DNA of 64,000 bases from Gaiellasilicea sp963761905 (GCA_963761905.1 CAVXIQ010000009.1:1-64000), one strand, 5' to 3'. Shown: positions 8,878 through 19,101, numbered from the stretch's first letter. Notes: generated by a model not told the origin, from the letters alone. Numbers and translations are program-made.

Positions 8878-9792
8878 GTGGCGATTCCCATCATCCTCGA
8901 CTGCGATCCCGGGCACGACGACGCGATCGCGCTTCTCCTCGCGCTCGCGAGCCCCGAGGTCGAGCTGCTCGGCGTCACAACCGTGCACGGGAACCAGACC
9001 CTCGACAAGACAACCGAGAACGCCCTCCGCGTGCTCGAGCTGGTGGGCCGCACCGACATCCCGGTCTCGCGCGGCGCAGACCAGCCGTTGCTGCGCGAGC
9101 TCCAGGTCGCGGCACACGTACACGGCGAGAGTGGCCTCGACGGCCCCGCTCTGCCGGAGGCGACCGCCCAGCCCGTCGACGCCGCGGCGATCGACTTCAT
9201 CGCCGGCCGGATTCGCCCGGGCACGGTGCTCGTGGCGGTCGGCCCGCTCACGAACATCGCGATGTATCTCGAAGCCCACGGGACGGAGAACGTCGAGCGG
9301 ATCGTGCTCATGGGCGGCGCGATCGCCGAGGGGAACATGACGCCTGCGGCCGAGTTCAACATCTGGGCCGATCCCGAGGCCGCGCAGCGCGTGTTCCACT
9401 GCGGCCGTCCGGTGACGATGATCGGCCTCGACGTCACCCACCAGGCCCTGCTGACGCCCGCCTGGGCCGAGCGGTTTCGCGCTGCCGGCCGGGTCGGCAC
9501 CTTCGTCGCGGAGCTCGTCGAGTTCTTCAAGCGCTACCACGCTCACACCTACGGCTGGGACGGCGCCCCGATCCACGACGCGCTGGCGCTGGCGTACGTC
9601 CTCCGACCGGAGCTCGTCCGCACGGAGCATCGCAACGTCGAGGTCGAGGCCACGTCGGAGCTCTGCCGTGGCCGAACCGTCGTCGACCTGTGGCGGCGCA
9701 CGGAGCGTCCGGCGAACGCGGATGTCGGAGTGACGGTCGACGCCGACGCCTTCCTCGAGCTGCTGCTCGAGCGGATCGCGCGACTCGGCTGA
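8878..9792 (+). CDS. Inosine-uridine preferring nucleoside hydrolase
   Basis: Hydrolyses the N-glycosidic bond of ribonucleosides for salvage. The Ca2+-binding N-terminal motif DCDPGHDDA (residues 8-16) is followed by VTTVHGNQTLDKTTEN, the VAVGPLTNIA region, MGGAIAEGN--PAAEFNIWADPEAA, LDVTHQ and a late HDALALAYVL His. All are hallmarks of the family; 304 aa is normal. GTG 8878 is chosen because the conserved N-terminus starts directly there, with CGGAG just upstream. It overlaps the small membrane gene by one base (TGATG). It fits functionally with the nucleoside-type ABC importer at 13940-20292. Confidence 0.9.
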   Translation: MAIPIILDCDPGHDDAIALLLALASPEVELLGVTTVHGNQTLDKTTENALRVLELVGRTDIPVSRGADQPLLRELQVAAHVHGESGLDGPALPEATAQPVDAAAIDFIAGRIRPGTVLVAVGPLTNIAMYLEAHGTENVERIVLMGGAIAEGNMTPAAEFNIWADPEAAQRVFHCGRPVTMIGLDVTHQALLTPAWAERFRAAGRVGTFVAELVEFFKRYHAHTYGWDGAPIHDALALAYVLRPELVRTEHRNVEVEATSELCRGRTVVDLWRRTERPANADVGVTVDADAFLELLLERIARLG

Positions 9793-9956
9793 TGCCGCCG
9801 GGGTTGCTCAGGATCGGGGTCGCGGCGATCGGCTCGGCCGCGGTCGCCCTCGGGCTCGTGGCGCTCCTCAACGGCCGGCTGGCCGGAATCGCGATCGCCG
9901 TCGGCGGCGCGGTGCTCGTCCTCTGGAGCGTCTACGGCCACAGGTTGCGGCCATGA
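9792..9956 (+). CDS. Small two-helix membrane protein (54 aa)
   Basis: ATG 9792 overlaps the nucleoside hydrolase stop (TGATG), and its own stop overlaps the ppa ATG (ATGA), so it is embedded in a translationally coupled run. The product is almost wholly hydrophobic: two predicted membrane helices (about 6-27 and 31-48) joined by NGRLAG, ending HRLRP. Function unknown. The coupling on both sides supports a real gene. Confidence 0.6.
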   Translation: MPPGLLRIGVAAIGSAAVALGLVALLNGRLAGIAIAVGGAVLVLWSVYGHRLRP

Positions 9957-10429
9957 GCGACGTGATGGTGTTCGTCGAGGTGCCACTCGGCTCACGCAAC
10001 AAGTACGAGGTCGACGCCGAGACCGGCCACATCGTCCTCGACCGGCGGCTCTTCACCTCGATGAGCTATCCCGCCGACTACGGCTACATCGAGGGAACGC
10101 TCGGCGAGGACGGCGATCCGCTCGATGCGCTCGTGCTCGTCGGCGAGCCGACCTTCCCCGGCTGCCGGATCCGGGTCCGCGTCGTCGGCGTCTTCCACAT
10201 GACGGACGAGAAGGGGCCCGACGAGAAGGTGATCTGCGTGCCGCTCAAGGATCCGGCGTGGATGCGGATCCACGACGTCCACGACATCCCGCCGGAGTTC
10301 CGCGACGAGATCGAGCACTTCTTCCAGGTCTACAAGGATCTCGAGGAAGGAAAGACGGAGACCCGCGGCTTCGGCAATCGCGCCGAAGCGGAGCGGATCA
10401 TCGAGGACGCCCGGCGGCGGGCGCCGTAG
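9953..10429 (+). CDS. ppa: Inorganic pyrophosphatase (family I)
   Basis: Soluble PPase that hydrolyses pyrophosphate and drives biosynthetic reactions; 158 aa. It has EVPLGSRNKYEVD at the N-terminus, YPADYGYI, the active-site DGDPLDALV signature, KDP and a C-terminal ETRGFGN segment. The gene starts with ATG overlapping the previous stop. Its 3' end overlaps the convergent MFS gene by 32 bp, so transcripts from both strands would form complementary 3' ends. Confidence 0.95.
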   Translation: MSDVMVFVEVPLGSRNKYEVDAETGHIVLDRRLFTSMSYPADYGYIEGTLGEDGDPLDALVLVGEPTFPGCRIRVRVVGVFHMTDEKGPDEKVICVPLKDPAWMRIHDVHDIPPEFRDEIEHFFQVYKDLEEGKTETRGFGNRAEAERIIEDARRRAP

Positions 10430-11537
10430 CCGCGGCGAGCACGGCGATCAGCGCGCAGAGGCCGACGACGGTCCAGAGCGCGAACGACAGCGAGGTCGCG
10501 TCGGCGAGGAAGCCGAGAAACGGCGGGCCGACGAGGAATGCCGAGTAGCCCACGGTCGACACGGCGGCTATCCCAGCACCCGGCGAGGACGTACGGGCAC
10601 CGGCGGCGCGGAAGACGGTGGGGACGACCGTGGCGAGGCCGGCCCCGAGACAGGCGAAGCCGAGCACGGCGATCGGCGCGGTCTGAACGACGAGCGCCGT
10701 CGCGAGCCCGATGGCGGCGAGTGCGCCTGACGCTCGCGTCAACCGAACCGACCCCCAAGCGGCGGTGAGCCGGTCGCCGGCCAGCCGCCCGATCGTCATC
10801 GTCGCCGAGAACGCGATGAACGCCGCCGTCGCGGCTCCCTCGCCGGTTCCCACCGTGTCGTTCAGGTAGACGCCGCTCCAGTCGGCCGCCGCCCCCTCCG
10901 CCAACAGGACAGCGAAGGCGAGCACGGCAAGCGCGGCAAGCGCGGCCGTCGGGCGGCCGTACACCGGCCCGGTCTCGACGCGGTCGACGTCACGCGAGAG
11001 GAGCGTCCGCCCCGACCAGGCCGCGATCGCCGCGATCACGACGGCGGCGCCGGTGAACTGGGCGAGCGGCTCGATCCCGGCCGCCGCCGCGAGGCCCCCG
11101 GCCACGGCTCCGGTGAGCCCGCCGAAGCTGAACGAGGCGTGGAAGGAGGAGAGGATCGGCCGCGCGTACCGCTCCTCGACCGCGACGCCGTGCGCGTTCA
11201 TCGCCAGGTCGAGCATCGCTCCTGCTCCTCCGAGCGCCGCGAAGGCGAGCCCGAGCCCGAGCAGGGAGTTCGCAAGCGCCGGTAGGGGAAGCGTCACGGC
11301 CACGGCGACGAGCGCGGCGCGCGTGACACGGCGGCTGCCCAGCCGCGCCGAGAGCCAGCCGGCGAGCGGAAGCGCCACCACCGCACCGGCCGCGACGCCG
11401 AAGAGCGCGAGCCCGAGCTCCGACTTCGTCGCGTCCAGCCCGTCCTGGAGGGCCGGGATCCGCGCCACCCAGCTTCCGTACGAGGCGCCGCTCGCGAAGA
11501 AGACGACGGTGACGGCGGTCCGGGCGGCGCGCGGCAT
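10398..11537 (-). CDS. Major facilitator superfamily transporter
   Basis: A 379-residue polytopic membrane protein with about 12 hydrophobic segments. After the second helix comes the loop SARLGSRRVTRAA, a degenerate form of the MFS A motif, with a second-half counterpart GDRLTAAWGSVRLTR. FHASFSFGG and the cytoplasmic linker resemble YbjJ/fucose-permease-like MFS members. The substrate is not predictable. ATG 11537 faces ftsK divergently across 93 bp; CAGAGT lies 6 nt upstream and could be a weak -10. The 3' end overlaps ppa. Confidence 0.85.
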   Translation of the reverse strand: MPRAARTAVTVVFFASGASYGSWVARIPALQDGLDATKSELGLALFGVAAGAVVALPLAGWLSARLGSRRVTRAALVAVAVTLPLPALANSLLGLGLAFAALGGAGAMLDLAMNAHGVAVEERYARPILSSFHASFSFGGLTGAVAGGLAAAAGIEPLAQFTGAAVVIAAIAAWSGRTLLSRDVDRVETGPVYGRPTAALAALAVLAFAVLLAEGAAADWSGVYLNDTVGTGEGAATAAFIAFSATMTIGRLAGDRLTAAWGSVRLTRASGALAAIGLATALVVQTAPIAVLGFACLGAGLATVVPTVFRAAGARTSSPGAGIAAVSTVGYSAFLVGPPFLGFLADATSLSFALWTVVGLCALIAVLAAATAPAAGRPR

Positions 11538-11630
11538 CCGCCCACTCTGCCGATCGCCGGCGACTGTCGTCTACGTCCAGTCTCCGCGCGGGGGAGAGGG
11601 GTCCGGGCCGGAGCGTCGAACGGCCTCCTC

Positions 11631-13835
11631 ATGCCCGCCAGGAAGAAGAAGCGACCGCTGAGGCCGCGCACTCCATCGCGCGTCAAGAAGCGGAGGACGA
11701 AGCGCGGCGGCTCGAGCGCGCGCGGGCTCGCGCCGCACCACCATCCCGAGCTGGTCGGGCTTGGGCTCGTCGCGCTAGGGCTCTTCCTCGCGACGCTCAT
11801 CTATCTGGGCTGGGCGGGCGGGATCGTCGGCGAGCAGGTGGAGACGAGCCTGCGCGACCTGCTCGGCAGCGCTGCGTACGCGCTTCCCGTGGTTCTCGTC
11901 GCGGTCGGCGGCCTGATGCTCGGCCGAAGCTCGCTGGTCGACGTCAGACCGTTCCGAATCGGGCTCGCGGTCACGCTCGTCGGCCTGATGACGGTGCTCG
12001 GGTCGCGCAACGGCGGCTTCGTCGGAGACGCTTTCGGTGGGGCGATCGCAGCCCTCCTCGGAGGCACCGGCTCGTTCCTCGTCGGGCTCACAGCCCTGCT
12101 CGCCGGCGCCCTCGTCCTCACCGGCGCCTCGACGGGGGCACTGCTCCGCCTCTCCGGGCACCAGCTCCGCCGAGCGGGGACCGCTGCCCGGGATCGGCTC
12201 GAGCGCGAGCGGGTCGAGCCGGAGCCCCGCGCGGTGGTCGCCTCGCCTCCCGAGCCGCCCGTGGACGTCGTCCACGACTACCCGGATGTGGTCTCGGCCG
12301 AGAGCCCGCCGGTGCTCGAGCCACCGCCGCTCGCGCCCGACGACCCGACGGAGGAGAGCTGGCAGGAGCCGATGTTCGACGCCGACCGCCCGCCGGCGCA
12401 GTACGTCCTGCCGGACCGGAAGGTGCTGAAGCACTCGCCGGCGGTGACCGGCGACACGACGAAGTCGAACGCGCGGACCGCCGAGGTGCTCGTGAACGCG
12501 CTCGCCAACTTCGGCGTCGAGGCGACGATCGTCGGCCAGATCGCCGGACCGAGGGTCACGCGCTACGAGCTCCAGCTCGCCCCGGGCACGAAGGTCTCGA
12601 AGGTCGCCGGGCTCAAGGACGACCTGAGCTACGCGCTCGCGACGACGGAGATCAGGATCCTCGCGCCGATCCCCGGGAAGCAGGCGGTCGGCGTCGAGGT
12701 GCCGAACCTCTCGCCGCGGATCGTCACCCTCGGCGACGTCTACGACGACCTGCCCGGCAGCGCGAGCCCGCTCGCCGTCTGGCTCGGCAAGGACATCTCC
12801 GGCAACGCCGTCTGGGCGGATCTGGCCCGGATGCCGCACATCCTGATCGCCGGCACGACCGGCTCGGGCAAGTCCGGCTGCATCAACACGATCCTGACCT
12901 CGATCCTGCTCCGCTCGACCCCGGACGAGGTGCGGATGATCCTGATCGACCCGAAGCGGATCGAGCTCAACTACTACGAGTCGATCCCGCACCTCCTGAC
13001 GCCGGTCGTATCGAACCCGAAGGAGGCGAGCGCCGTCCTCACGAACGTCGTCGCCGAGATGGAGCGCCGCTACGAACGGCTCTCGATCGTCCGCGCCCGC
13101 AATCTGCCGGAGGCGAACCGGGCGTTCCGCGCGCGCGGGGAGGAGCCGCTCCCGTACCTGCTGGTCGTGATCGACGAGCTGGCCGACCTGATGATGACGA
13201 GCCCGCAGATGGTCGAGGACGCGATCATCCGGCTGGCGCAGAAGTCGCGCGCGGTCGGGATCCACCTCGTGCTCGCGACCCAGCGCCCGTCGGTGGACGT
13301 GATCACGGGGATGATCAAGGCGAACGTGCCGAGCCGGATCGCCTTCGCCGTCTCGAGCATGACCGACTCGCGGGTGATCCTGGACGGCGCCGGCGCCGAG
13401 AGCCTGCTGGGCCAGGGCGACATGCTCTTCAAGCCGCTCGGGACGAGCCGGCTGCAGCGCGTCCAGGGCGCCTACGTGAGCGAGGACGAGGTCGCGCTCG
13501 TCGTCGAGCAGTGCCGCCACCAGCGCGAGCAGGAGCTCGACGCGTCGCTGCTCGAGGCGCCGGAGACGCTCGCCGACGACGACCTCGATGCCCACGACGG
13601 CGACTTCGACCCGGACGAGGATCCCCTGCTCGAGCGGGCGATCGAGATCGTCGTCCAGACGCAGACCGCCTCGGTCTCGCTGATCCAGCGCCGACTTCGC
13701 GTCGGCTACACGCGCGCCGGTCGGCTGATCGACATGCTCGAGCGGCGGGGGATCATCTCGGGCTACGAGGGCTCGAAGCCGCGCCGCGTGCTCGTCGACG
13801 AGGCCGAGCTCGAGCGCTTCGTCACCGCCTCGTAG
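11631..13835 (+). CDS. ftsK: DNA translocase FtsK/SpoIIIE
   Basis: A hexameric ATPase that pumps chromosomal DNA through the division septum. The 734 residues contain a basic N-terminus, four hydrophobic segments (about 45-180), a short Pro/Glu-rich linker and an alpha domain. The motor follows, with Walker A GTTGSGKS near 408-415 and Walker B LLVVIDELADLM near 513-524. The C-terminal winged-helix gamma domain (about 660-730, VSLIQRRLRVGYTRAGRLID) reads the polar KOPS-type sequences. The linker is short compared with E. coli FtsK, as usual in Gram-positives. No Shine-Dalgarno is evident; an upstream start cannot be excluded. Confidence 0.94.
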   Translation: MPARKKKRPLRPRTPSRVKKRRTKRGGSSARGLAPHHHPELVGLGLVALGLFLATLIYLGWAGGIVGEQVETSLRDLLGSAAYALPVVLVAVGGLMLGRSSLVDVRPFRIGLAVTLVGLMTVLGSRNGGFVGDAFGGAIAALLGGTGSFLVGLTALLAGALVLTGASTGALLRLSGHQLRRAGTAARDRLERERVEPEPRAVVASPPEPPVDVVHDYPDVVSAESPPVLEPPPLAPDDPTEESWQEPMFDADRPPAQYVLPDRKVLKHSPAVTGDTTKSNARTAEVLVNALANFGVEATIVGQIAGPRVTRYELQLAPGTKVSKVAGLKDDLSYALATTEIRILAPIPGKQAVGVEVPNLSPRIVTLGDVYDDLPGSASPLAVWLGKDISGNAVWADLARMPHILIAGTTGSGKSGCINTILTSILLRSTPDEVRMILIDPKRIELNYYESIPHLLTPVVSNPKEASAVLTNVVAEMERRYERLSIVRARNLPEANRAFRARGEEPLPYLLVVIDELADLMMTSPQMVEDAIIRLAQKSRAVGIHLVLATQRPSVDVITGMIKANVPSRIAFAVSSMTDSRVILDGAGAESLLGQGDMLFKPLGTSRLQRVQGAYVSEDEVALVVEQCRHQREQELDASLLEAPETLADDDLDAHDGDFDPDEDPLLERAIEIVVQTQTASVSLIQRRLRVGYTRAGRLIDMLERRGIISGYEGSKPRRVLVDEAELERFVTAS

Positions 13836-13939
13836 GCCCGCCCGTCCGCCGCAAACGTAAGGATCTTTCGTTGTCCGCCAACTTGCGGTGTAATCAGGCG
13901 TCCAAGTCTCGCGGTGGTTGTGATTCCTAAGGAGGGTAT

Positions 13940-15042
13940 GTGAAGGTACGCAAGTTCATGCTGCTCATCGCGGCAGCGCTGATCGCCGTCGTGACGCTCG
14001 TCGTCACCGGCACCAGCTCCGCCCGCCCGGCTGCTTCGGCAGCTTCGACTGCCTCGCCGGCGGTGTCAGTCCGCAGCGGCGCAGGCCCCGTACAAGGTCG
14101 CGCTCGTGACCGACGTCGGCGGTCTCGACGACCGCTCGTTCAACTTCCTCGCCAACAAGGGGCTGATCCAGGACGCGAAGAAGAAGCTCGGCGTCCAGGG
14201 CCGCGTCTTCCTCTCGAAGACGGGCAGCGACTACATCCCGAACCTGTCCACTGCGGCACGTCAGGGCTACAACCTGGTCATCGGCGTCGGGTTCCTGATG
14301 GCCGACGTCGGTCGCGACGGTCGCCAAGGCGTTCCCGAACACGAAGTTCGCGATCATCGACAACAGCGGCCTCGCCAAGGGGCTGAAGGGCAACCCCACG
14401 AACGTCCGCGGCCTGCTCTTCCGCGAGCAGGAGGCCGGCTACCTCGTCGGCTATCTCGCCGCGAAGCAGATCACGGCGAAGCCGTTCGGCGGCAACATCA
14501 TGCTCGGCGCCGTCGGTGGGCTCAAGATCCCGCCGGTCGACCGGTTCATCGCCGGCTACTACGAGGGCGCCAAGAAGGCGAATCCGAAGGTCAAGGTCGT
14601 GCACGCCTACTCGCAGGACTTCGTCGACCAGGCGAAGTGCAAGGAGCAGGCGCTGAACATGATCGCGAACGGTGCCGGCGCCGTCTTCCAGGTCGCAGGT
14701 AACTGCGGCCTCGGCGTGCTCTCCGCCGCGAAGGAGCGGGGCGTGTTCGGGATCGGCGTCGACGCCGACCAGGGCTACCTCGGCCAGCACGTGATGACGA
14801 GCGCGACGAAGAAGGTCGACGTCGCCGTGTACGGCACGATCGCCGCCGCGAAGAAGCTCGGTGCGAAGCTGCCCACCAACCGCGACGTGATCTTCAACGT
14901 CAAGAGCGGTGGCGTCGGCTACGGCAAGATCTCGAACCGGGTCTCGCCCGCTCTGAAGCTCCAGGTCGCAGCGATCCAGAGGCAGATCGTCAGCGGCAAG
15001 ATCGTCGTGCGGGCGCAGGCGCCTCCGGCGACGACCGGCTAG
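13940..15042 (+). CDS. BMP family substrate-binding protein, interrupted by two frameshifts
   Basis: First of two tandem Bmp/PnrA-type binding proteins. GTG 13940 follows AAGGAGG (13929-13935), and a signal peptide covers residues 1-30. The mature protein continues in a second frame (VTDVGGLDDRSFNFLANKG) after a shift near 14080, and in a third frame after a shift at about 14307, where removing one G restores MAD-SVATVAKAFPNTKFAIID. The rest (NVRGLLFREQEAGYLVGYLA, IPPVDRFIAGY, HAYSQDFVDQAKCKE) matches the intact paralogue at 15113 closely. Both shifts behave as single extra bases, so this is probably a functional gene with sequence errors. BMP proteins of this type bind nucleosides. It has no lipobox Cys, unlike its paralogue. 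Confidence 0.8.
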
Positions 15043-15065
15043 TCGTAAGGCAGCTGTAAGGCCTC

Positions 15066-15096
15066 GGGAGGGGTGGGTTTCGAACCCGCCCCTCCC
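15066..15096 (+). terminator. Long hairpin between the two BMP genes
   Basis: A 14-bp stem (15066-15079 with 15083-15096, one G-T pair) with loop TCG lies 24 bp after the first BMP stop and 17 bp before the second ATG. There is no T tract. It may terminate part of the transcripts or act as an mRNA stabiliser, letting the first binding protein be made in excess. Confidence 0.55.
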
Positions 15097-15112
15097 GGTA
15101 CGGTTCCTCGAG

Positions 15113-16192
15113 ATGGCACGTCGTTCCCTGCTTCGGCTCTCGCTGCTCGCCGCGCTGGTCGCGGCGCTCGCGCTGCTCGCAGGCTGCGGCAGCGACGACG
15201 ACGGCGGCGACGCGAGCGACACCACCGCGGCGCCGACACCAACCGAGACGAGCGCTCCGGCCGGTCCGTCGATCAAGGTCGGGCTCGTCACGGACATCGG
15301 CGGGCTCGACGACCGCTCCTTCAACTTCCTTGCGAACCAGGGTCTCGAGCGCGCCAAGGAGCAGCTCGGGATCGAGGGGCGCGTGCTCGTCTCGCGCGCC
15401 AACTCCGACTACGTGCCGAACCTCTCGGCGCTCGCGAAGCAGGACTACGACCTGATCGTCGGGGTCGGCTTCCTGATGGCGGAGTCGGTCGAGACGGTCG
15501 CCGAGCAGTTCCCGGAGATCGACTTCGCGATCATCGACTTCTCGCAGGCGGCGATGGAGTCGAAGCCCGCGAACGTGCGCGGGCTCCTCTTCAAGGAGCA
15601 GGAGGCGGGCTACCTGGTCGGCTATCTCGCCGGGCTGCTGGCCGCCGAGTCCGCCGGCGCGAATCAGACGATCAGCTCGGTCGGCGGCCAGAAGATCCCG
15701 CCGGTCGACCGCTACATCGCCGGCTTCCAGGCTGGGGCGAAGAAGGCCAACGCTCGCGTCAAGACGCTGAACGGCTACTCGCAGGACTTCGTCGACCAGG
15801 CGAAGTGCAAGGAGATCGCGCTCAACCAGATCGCGCGCGGCTCGTCGGTCGTCTTCCAGGTCGCCGGCCAGTGCGGCCTCGGAGCGCTGAACGCCGCCAA
15901 GGAGCAGAACGTGAGCGGGATCGGGGTCGACGCCGACCAGGGCTACCTCGGCGAGCACGTGGTCACGAGCGCGCTCAAGAAGGTCGACGTCGCTGTCTTC
16001 CAGACGATTCAGGCGGTGCAGGACGAGAGCTTCGCGGGCGGGGAGGACTCGATCTTCGACGTCGCCTCGGGCGGGGTCGGCCTCGGCGAGATCGCGGCCA
16101 GCGTCCCCGCGGAGGTCGTGACGAAGGTGAAGCGCGTCCAGGAGCAGATCGCCGCAGGCGAGCTCACGGACATTCCCGAGACCGTCGGCTAG
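15113..16192 (+). CDS. BMP family ABC transporter substrate-binding lipoprotein
   Basis: A 359-aa lipoprotein: signal peptide with lipobox LLAGC (Cys near residue 25), acidic/Thr/Pro linker, then the PnrA/Bmp fold. It has VTDIGGLDDRSFNFLANQG, GVGFLMAESV, FAIIDF, NVRGLLFKEQEAGYLVGYLAG, KIPPVDRYIAG and GIGVDADQGYLG. The family binds purine nucleosides or other ligands for the RbsA-like ATPase and two permeases encoded next. It is intact, in contrast to its paralogue upstream. ATG 15113 is the first start after the intergenic hairpin. Confidence 0.9.
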   Translation: MARRSLLRLSLLAALVAALALLAGCGSDDDGGDASDTTAAPTPTETSAPAGPSIKVGLVTDIGGLDDRSFNFLANQGLERAKEQLGIEGRVLVSRANSDYVPNLSALAKQDYDLIVGVGFLMAESVETVAEQFPEIDFAIIDFSQAAMESKPANVRGLLFKEQEAGYLVGYLAGLLAAESAGANQTISSVGGQKIPPVDRYIAGFQAGAKKANARVKTLNGYSQDFVDQAKCKEIALNQIARGSSVVFQVAGQCGLGALNAAKEQNVSGIGVDADQGYLGEHVVTSALKKVDVAVFQTIQAVQDESFAGGEDSIFDVASGGVGLGEIAASVPAEVVTKVKRVQEQIAAGELTDIPETVG

Positions 16193-16266
16193 CGCGTAGC
16201 TCGTCTCGCGCGTCTCGCTCCGGTCGGACTGCTGAGCACCCGCCCCAGCGTCATACGAATCGGCCG

Positions 16267-17800
16267 GTGGACGACGAGCGGTCAGTTGTTCTCGAGCTCC
16301 GCGGGATCACGAAGCGCTTCCCGGGCATCGTTGCCAACGACGACGTCAGCTTCGACCTGCGGCGGGGCGAGGTTCACGCGCTCCTCGGCGAGAACGGGGC
16401 GGGTAAGTCGACGCTGATGAACGTCCTCTACGGGCTCTACACGCCCGAGGAGGGAGAGATTCGAATCAAGGGCACGCCGACGCGGATGAGCTCGCCCAGC
16501 GACGCGATCGAGGCCGGGATCGGGATGGTGCACCAGCACTTCATGCTGATCCCGGTGATGACCGTGGCGGAGAACATCGTCCTCGCGAACGAGCCGACCC
16601 GCGAGAAGGTGCTGCTCGACTACGACGCGGCCGCGCAGCGGGTGCGCGATCTCTCCGACACGTTCAAGTTCAGGATCGACCCGACCGCGCGCGTCGAGGA
16701 CATCACGGTCGGCCAGCAGCAGCGGGTCGAGATCCTGAAGGCGCTCTACCGGAACGCGGACATCCTGATCCTCGACGAGCCGACTGCGGTGCTGACGCCG
16801 CAGGAGGCGCACGAGCTCTTCGAGATCCTCGCGACCCTGACGCGCGAGGGCATGTCGATCATCTTCATCAGCCACAAGCTGAACGAGGTGACGGAGATCG
16901 CCGACCGGATCACCGTCCTGCGCCGCGGCAAGAAGATCGAGACGCTGCCGGCTGCGGGCGCGACCGAGGAGAGCCTCGCGCGGCTGATGGTCGGCCGCGA
17001 GGTGCTGCTGCACGTGGAGAAGAGCGCGTCGACGCCGGCCGCGCCGCTGCTCGAGATCCACGACCTGCACGTGACCGACGACCGCGGGATCGAGAAGGTG
17101 CGGGGACTCTCGCTCGAGGTCCGGGGCGGCGAGATCGTCGGGCTCGCCGGGGTGGACGGGAACGGCCAGACGGAGCTGATCGACGCGATCGCGGGCCTTC
17201 AGAGGTCGGATTCCGGTCGGATCCTCGTCGGCGGCGAGGACATCACGAACGAGCCCGCCAAGAACTGCCTCGACGCGGGGCTCGGGCACATCCCGGAAGA
17301 CCGGCAGCGCCGCGGGCTCGTGCTCGACTTCTCGCTGGCCGAGAATCTCGCGCTCCACGACTACGACTCGCCGCCGGCTTCGCGGTTCGGCTGGCTCTTC
17401 CCGAAGCGGCTCGTCGCAGCGGGCGCGGACGCTGCTCCAGCAGTTCGACGTCCGCGGCGGCGGCCCGCAGACGCGGGCGGCCGGGCTCTCGGGCGGCAAC
17501 CAGCAGAAGGTGGTGCTGGCGCGCGAGATCGACCGGAATCCGAGCGTCCTGATCGCGGCGCAGCCGACGCGCGGCCTGGACGTCGGCGCGATCGAGTTCG
17601 TCCATCGCCGCCTCGTCGAGGAGCGCGACGCGGGTCGCGCCGTCCTCCTCGTCTCCCTCGAGCTGGACGAGATCCTCTCGCTCTCCGACCGGATCCTCGT
17701 CATCTACGAGGGTGAGATCGTGGGCGAGTACGCCCCGGGCGTCTCCGAAGAGGAGCTCGGCGTCGCGATGACCGGCGGCGGCCGCAAGGAAGCCGGCGTG
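16267..17800 (+). CDS. Double-domain ABC transporter ATP-binding protein (nucleoside-type), frameshifted
   Basis: Two fused ATPase domains of the RbsA/NupO (YufO) type. Domain 1 has Walker A GENGAGKST, Q-loop HQHFMLIPVMTVAEN, a VGQQQRVEILKALYR signature and ILILDEPTAVLTPQE. Domain 2 has GVDGNGQTELIDAIAG, IPEDRQRRG, LSGGNQQKVVLARE and AQPTRGLDVGA. The frame shifts at about 17418; deleting the A there joins LVARARTLLQQFD. The C-terminus (LGVAMTGGGRKEAG) reads into the permease start without its own in-frame stop. A second small error probably hides a GTGA overlap at 17798. GTG 16267 is preceded by TACGAA at 7 nt. Confidence 0.85.
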
Positions 17801-19101
17801 ACGGAGAGGCCCGAGCGCGACTCCTCCAGAGGGCGGCGGCAAGGTCGAGAACCCGCGCGAGGGCGGCGACTACGCCCCGAGCGTCGCGAGGCGGCTCGCG
17901 ATCAGCCAGAAGGCCGGCGGGATCGCCGTGCCGCTGCTGACGACGCTCCTCGCCTTCTTCATCGGCGGCCTCGTCGTCCTCGCGACGACGGGGAAGAACC
18001 CGCTCACGACCTACAAGGCGATCTTCGAGGGCTCCGGGCTCAACTGGTTCCTCGAGGTGGGCTCGTACGAGATCGGGATCCCCTTCACCGAATCGCGCGT
18101 CTGGTTCCCGTGGGACACGTCGTTCGACTCCTTCGCCGCGCTGAATCTCCAGCAGACGCTGATCGCCTACGTGCCGCTCGTCCTCACCGGGCTCGCGGTC
18201 GCGTTCGCCTTCCGCTGCGGGATGTTCAACATCGGCGGCCAGGGCCAGTACCTCGTCGGCTCGATCATGGCCGTCTGGGTTGGCTCGGAGCTGCCGAGCC
18301 TCCCTGGGCTCCTGCACATCCTGCTCGCCGTCGTCGCGGGAGCCCTCGTCGGCGCGGCCTGGGCCGGGAATCGCCGGGCTCCTGAAGGCGACGGTCGGAG
18401 CGCACGAGGTGATCTCGACGATCATGCTCAACTACATCGCCCTCTGGGTGGGCGTCTTCTTCTTCGGGCTCGGCGGACCGCTCCAGAACGACAACCCGGG
18501 CGGCGAATCCGTGCCCGTCTCCAACGACGTCCTCGACGAGGCGAAGCTGAACGTCTTCTGGGGCGATCCGCTGCTCCAGGGCCTCCACGTCGGCTTCTTC
18601 GTCGCCCTCGCGGCGCTCGTCGTCTACTGGATCACGCTGAACCGGACGACGCTCGGCTACGAGGTGCGGGCGGTCGGGTTCAACCCGGAGGCCGCACGCT
18701 ACGGCGGGATCTCGGTCGCGCGGAACTACGTGCTCGCGATGGGGATCTCCGGCACCTTCGCCGGGCTCGCCGGGGCACTCGACATCCTCGGCTGGCAGTT
18801 CCGCCTGAACACGAACGACATCCTCACCACCACGGTCGGGTTCACCGGGATCGCGGTTGCCCTGCTCGGACGGAACACGGCGGTCGGCGTCGGCCTGTCC
18901 GCCCTGCTCTTCGCGGCCCTGACCGTCGGGACCTCGACCCGGAACCTCGATCCAGAGATCTTCCGGCCGGAGCTCGCCTCGAATCTGACCGTCATGATCC
19001 AGGGTCTCGTCGTGCTCTTCGTCGGCGCCGACGTGCTCATCCTCTACCTGCTCGGAACCCGCCGACGGGCGCGGCAACGACACGCGAGGGTGCAGGAATG
19101 A
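17798..19101 (+). CDS. ABC transporter permease, first of pair, with two frameshifts
   Basis: Integral membrane subunit of the BMP-type importer (BPD_transp_2 family). GTG 17798 opens VTERPERDSS. Deleting the A at 17828 continues into EGGGKVENPREGGDYAPSVA, then the first membrane helix at about 17930. A second extra A at 18370-18371 separates GALVGAAWAG from IAGLLKATVGAHEVISTIML, the conserved coupling segment. The rest (TTLGYEVRAVGFNPEAARYGGI, GFTGIAVALLGRN) is typical of NupP-like permeases. It ends at 19101 with an ATGA overlap to the second permease. Both shifts look like sequence errors. Confidence 0.82.

Noticed and set aside
6669..9530. A very long minus-strand open frame opposite RNase J, the 8328 gene and the nucleoside hydrolase
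   Set aside because: Its translation is Arg/Asp/Val/His-rich low-grade sequence with no motifs, while the plus strand has three well-supported genes. It is an antisense shadow caused by high GC.
11775..13595. Long minus-strand frame opposite ftsK
   Set aside because: Shadow of ftsK: no motifs and a biased Asp/Arg/Val composition.
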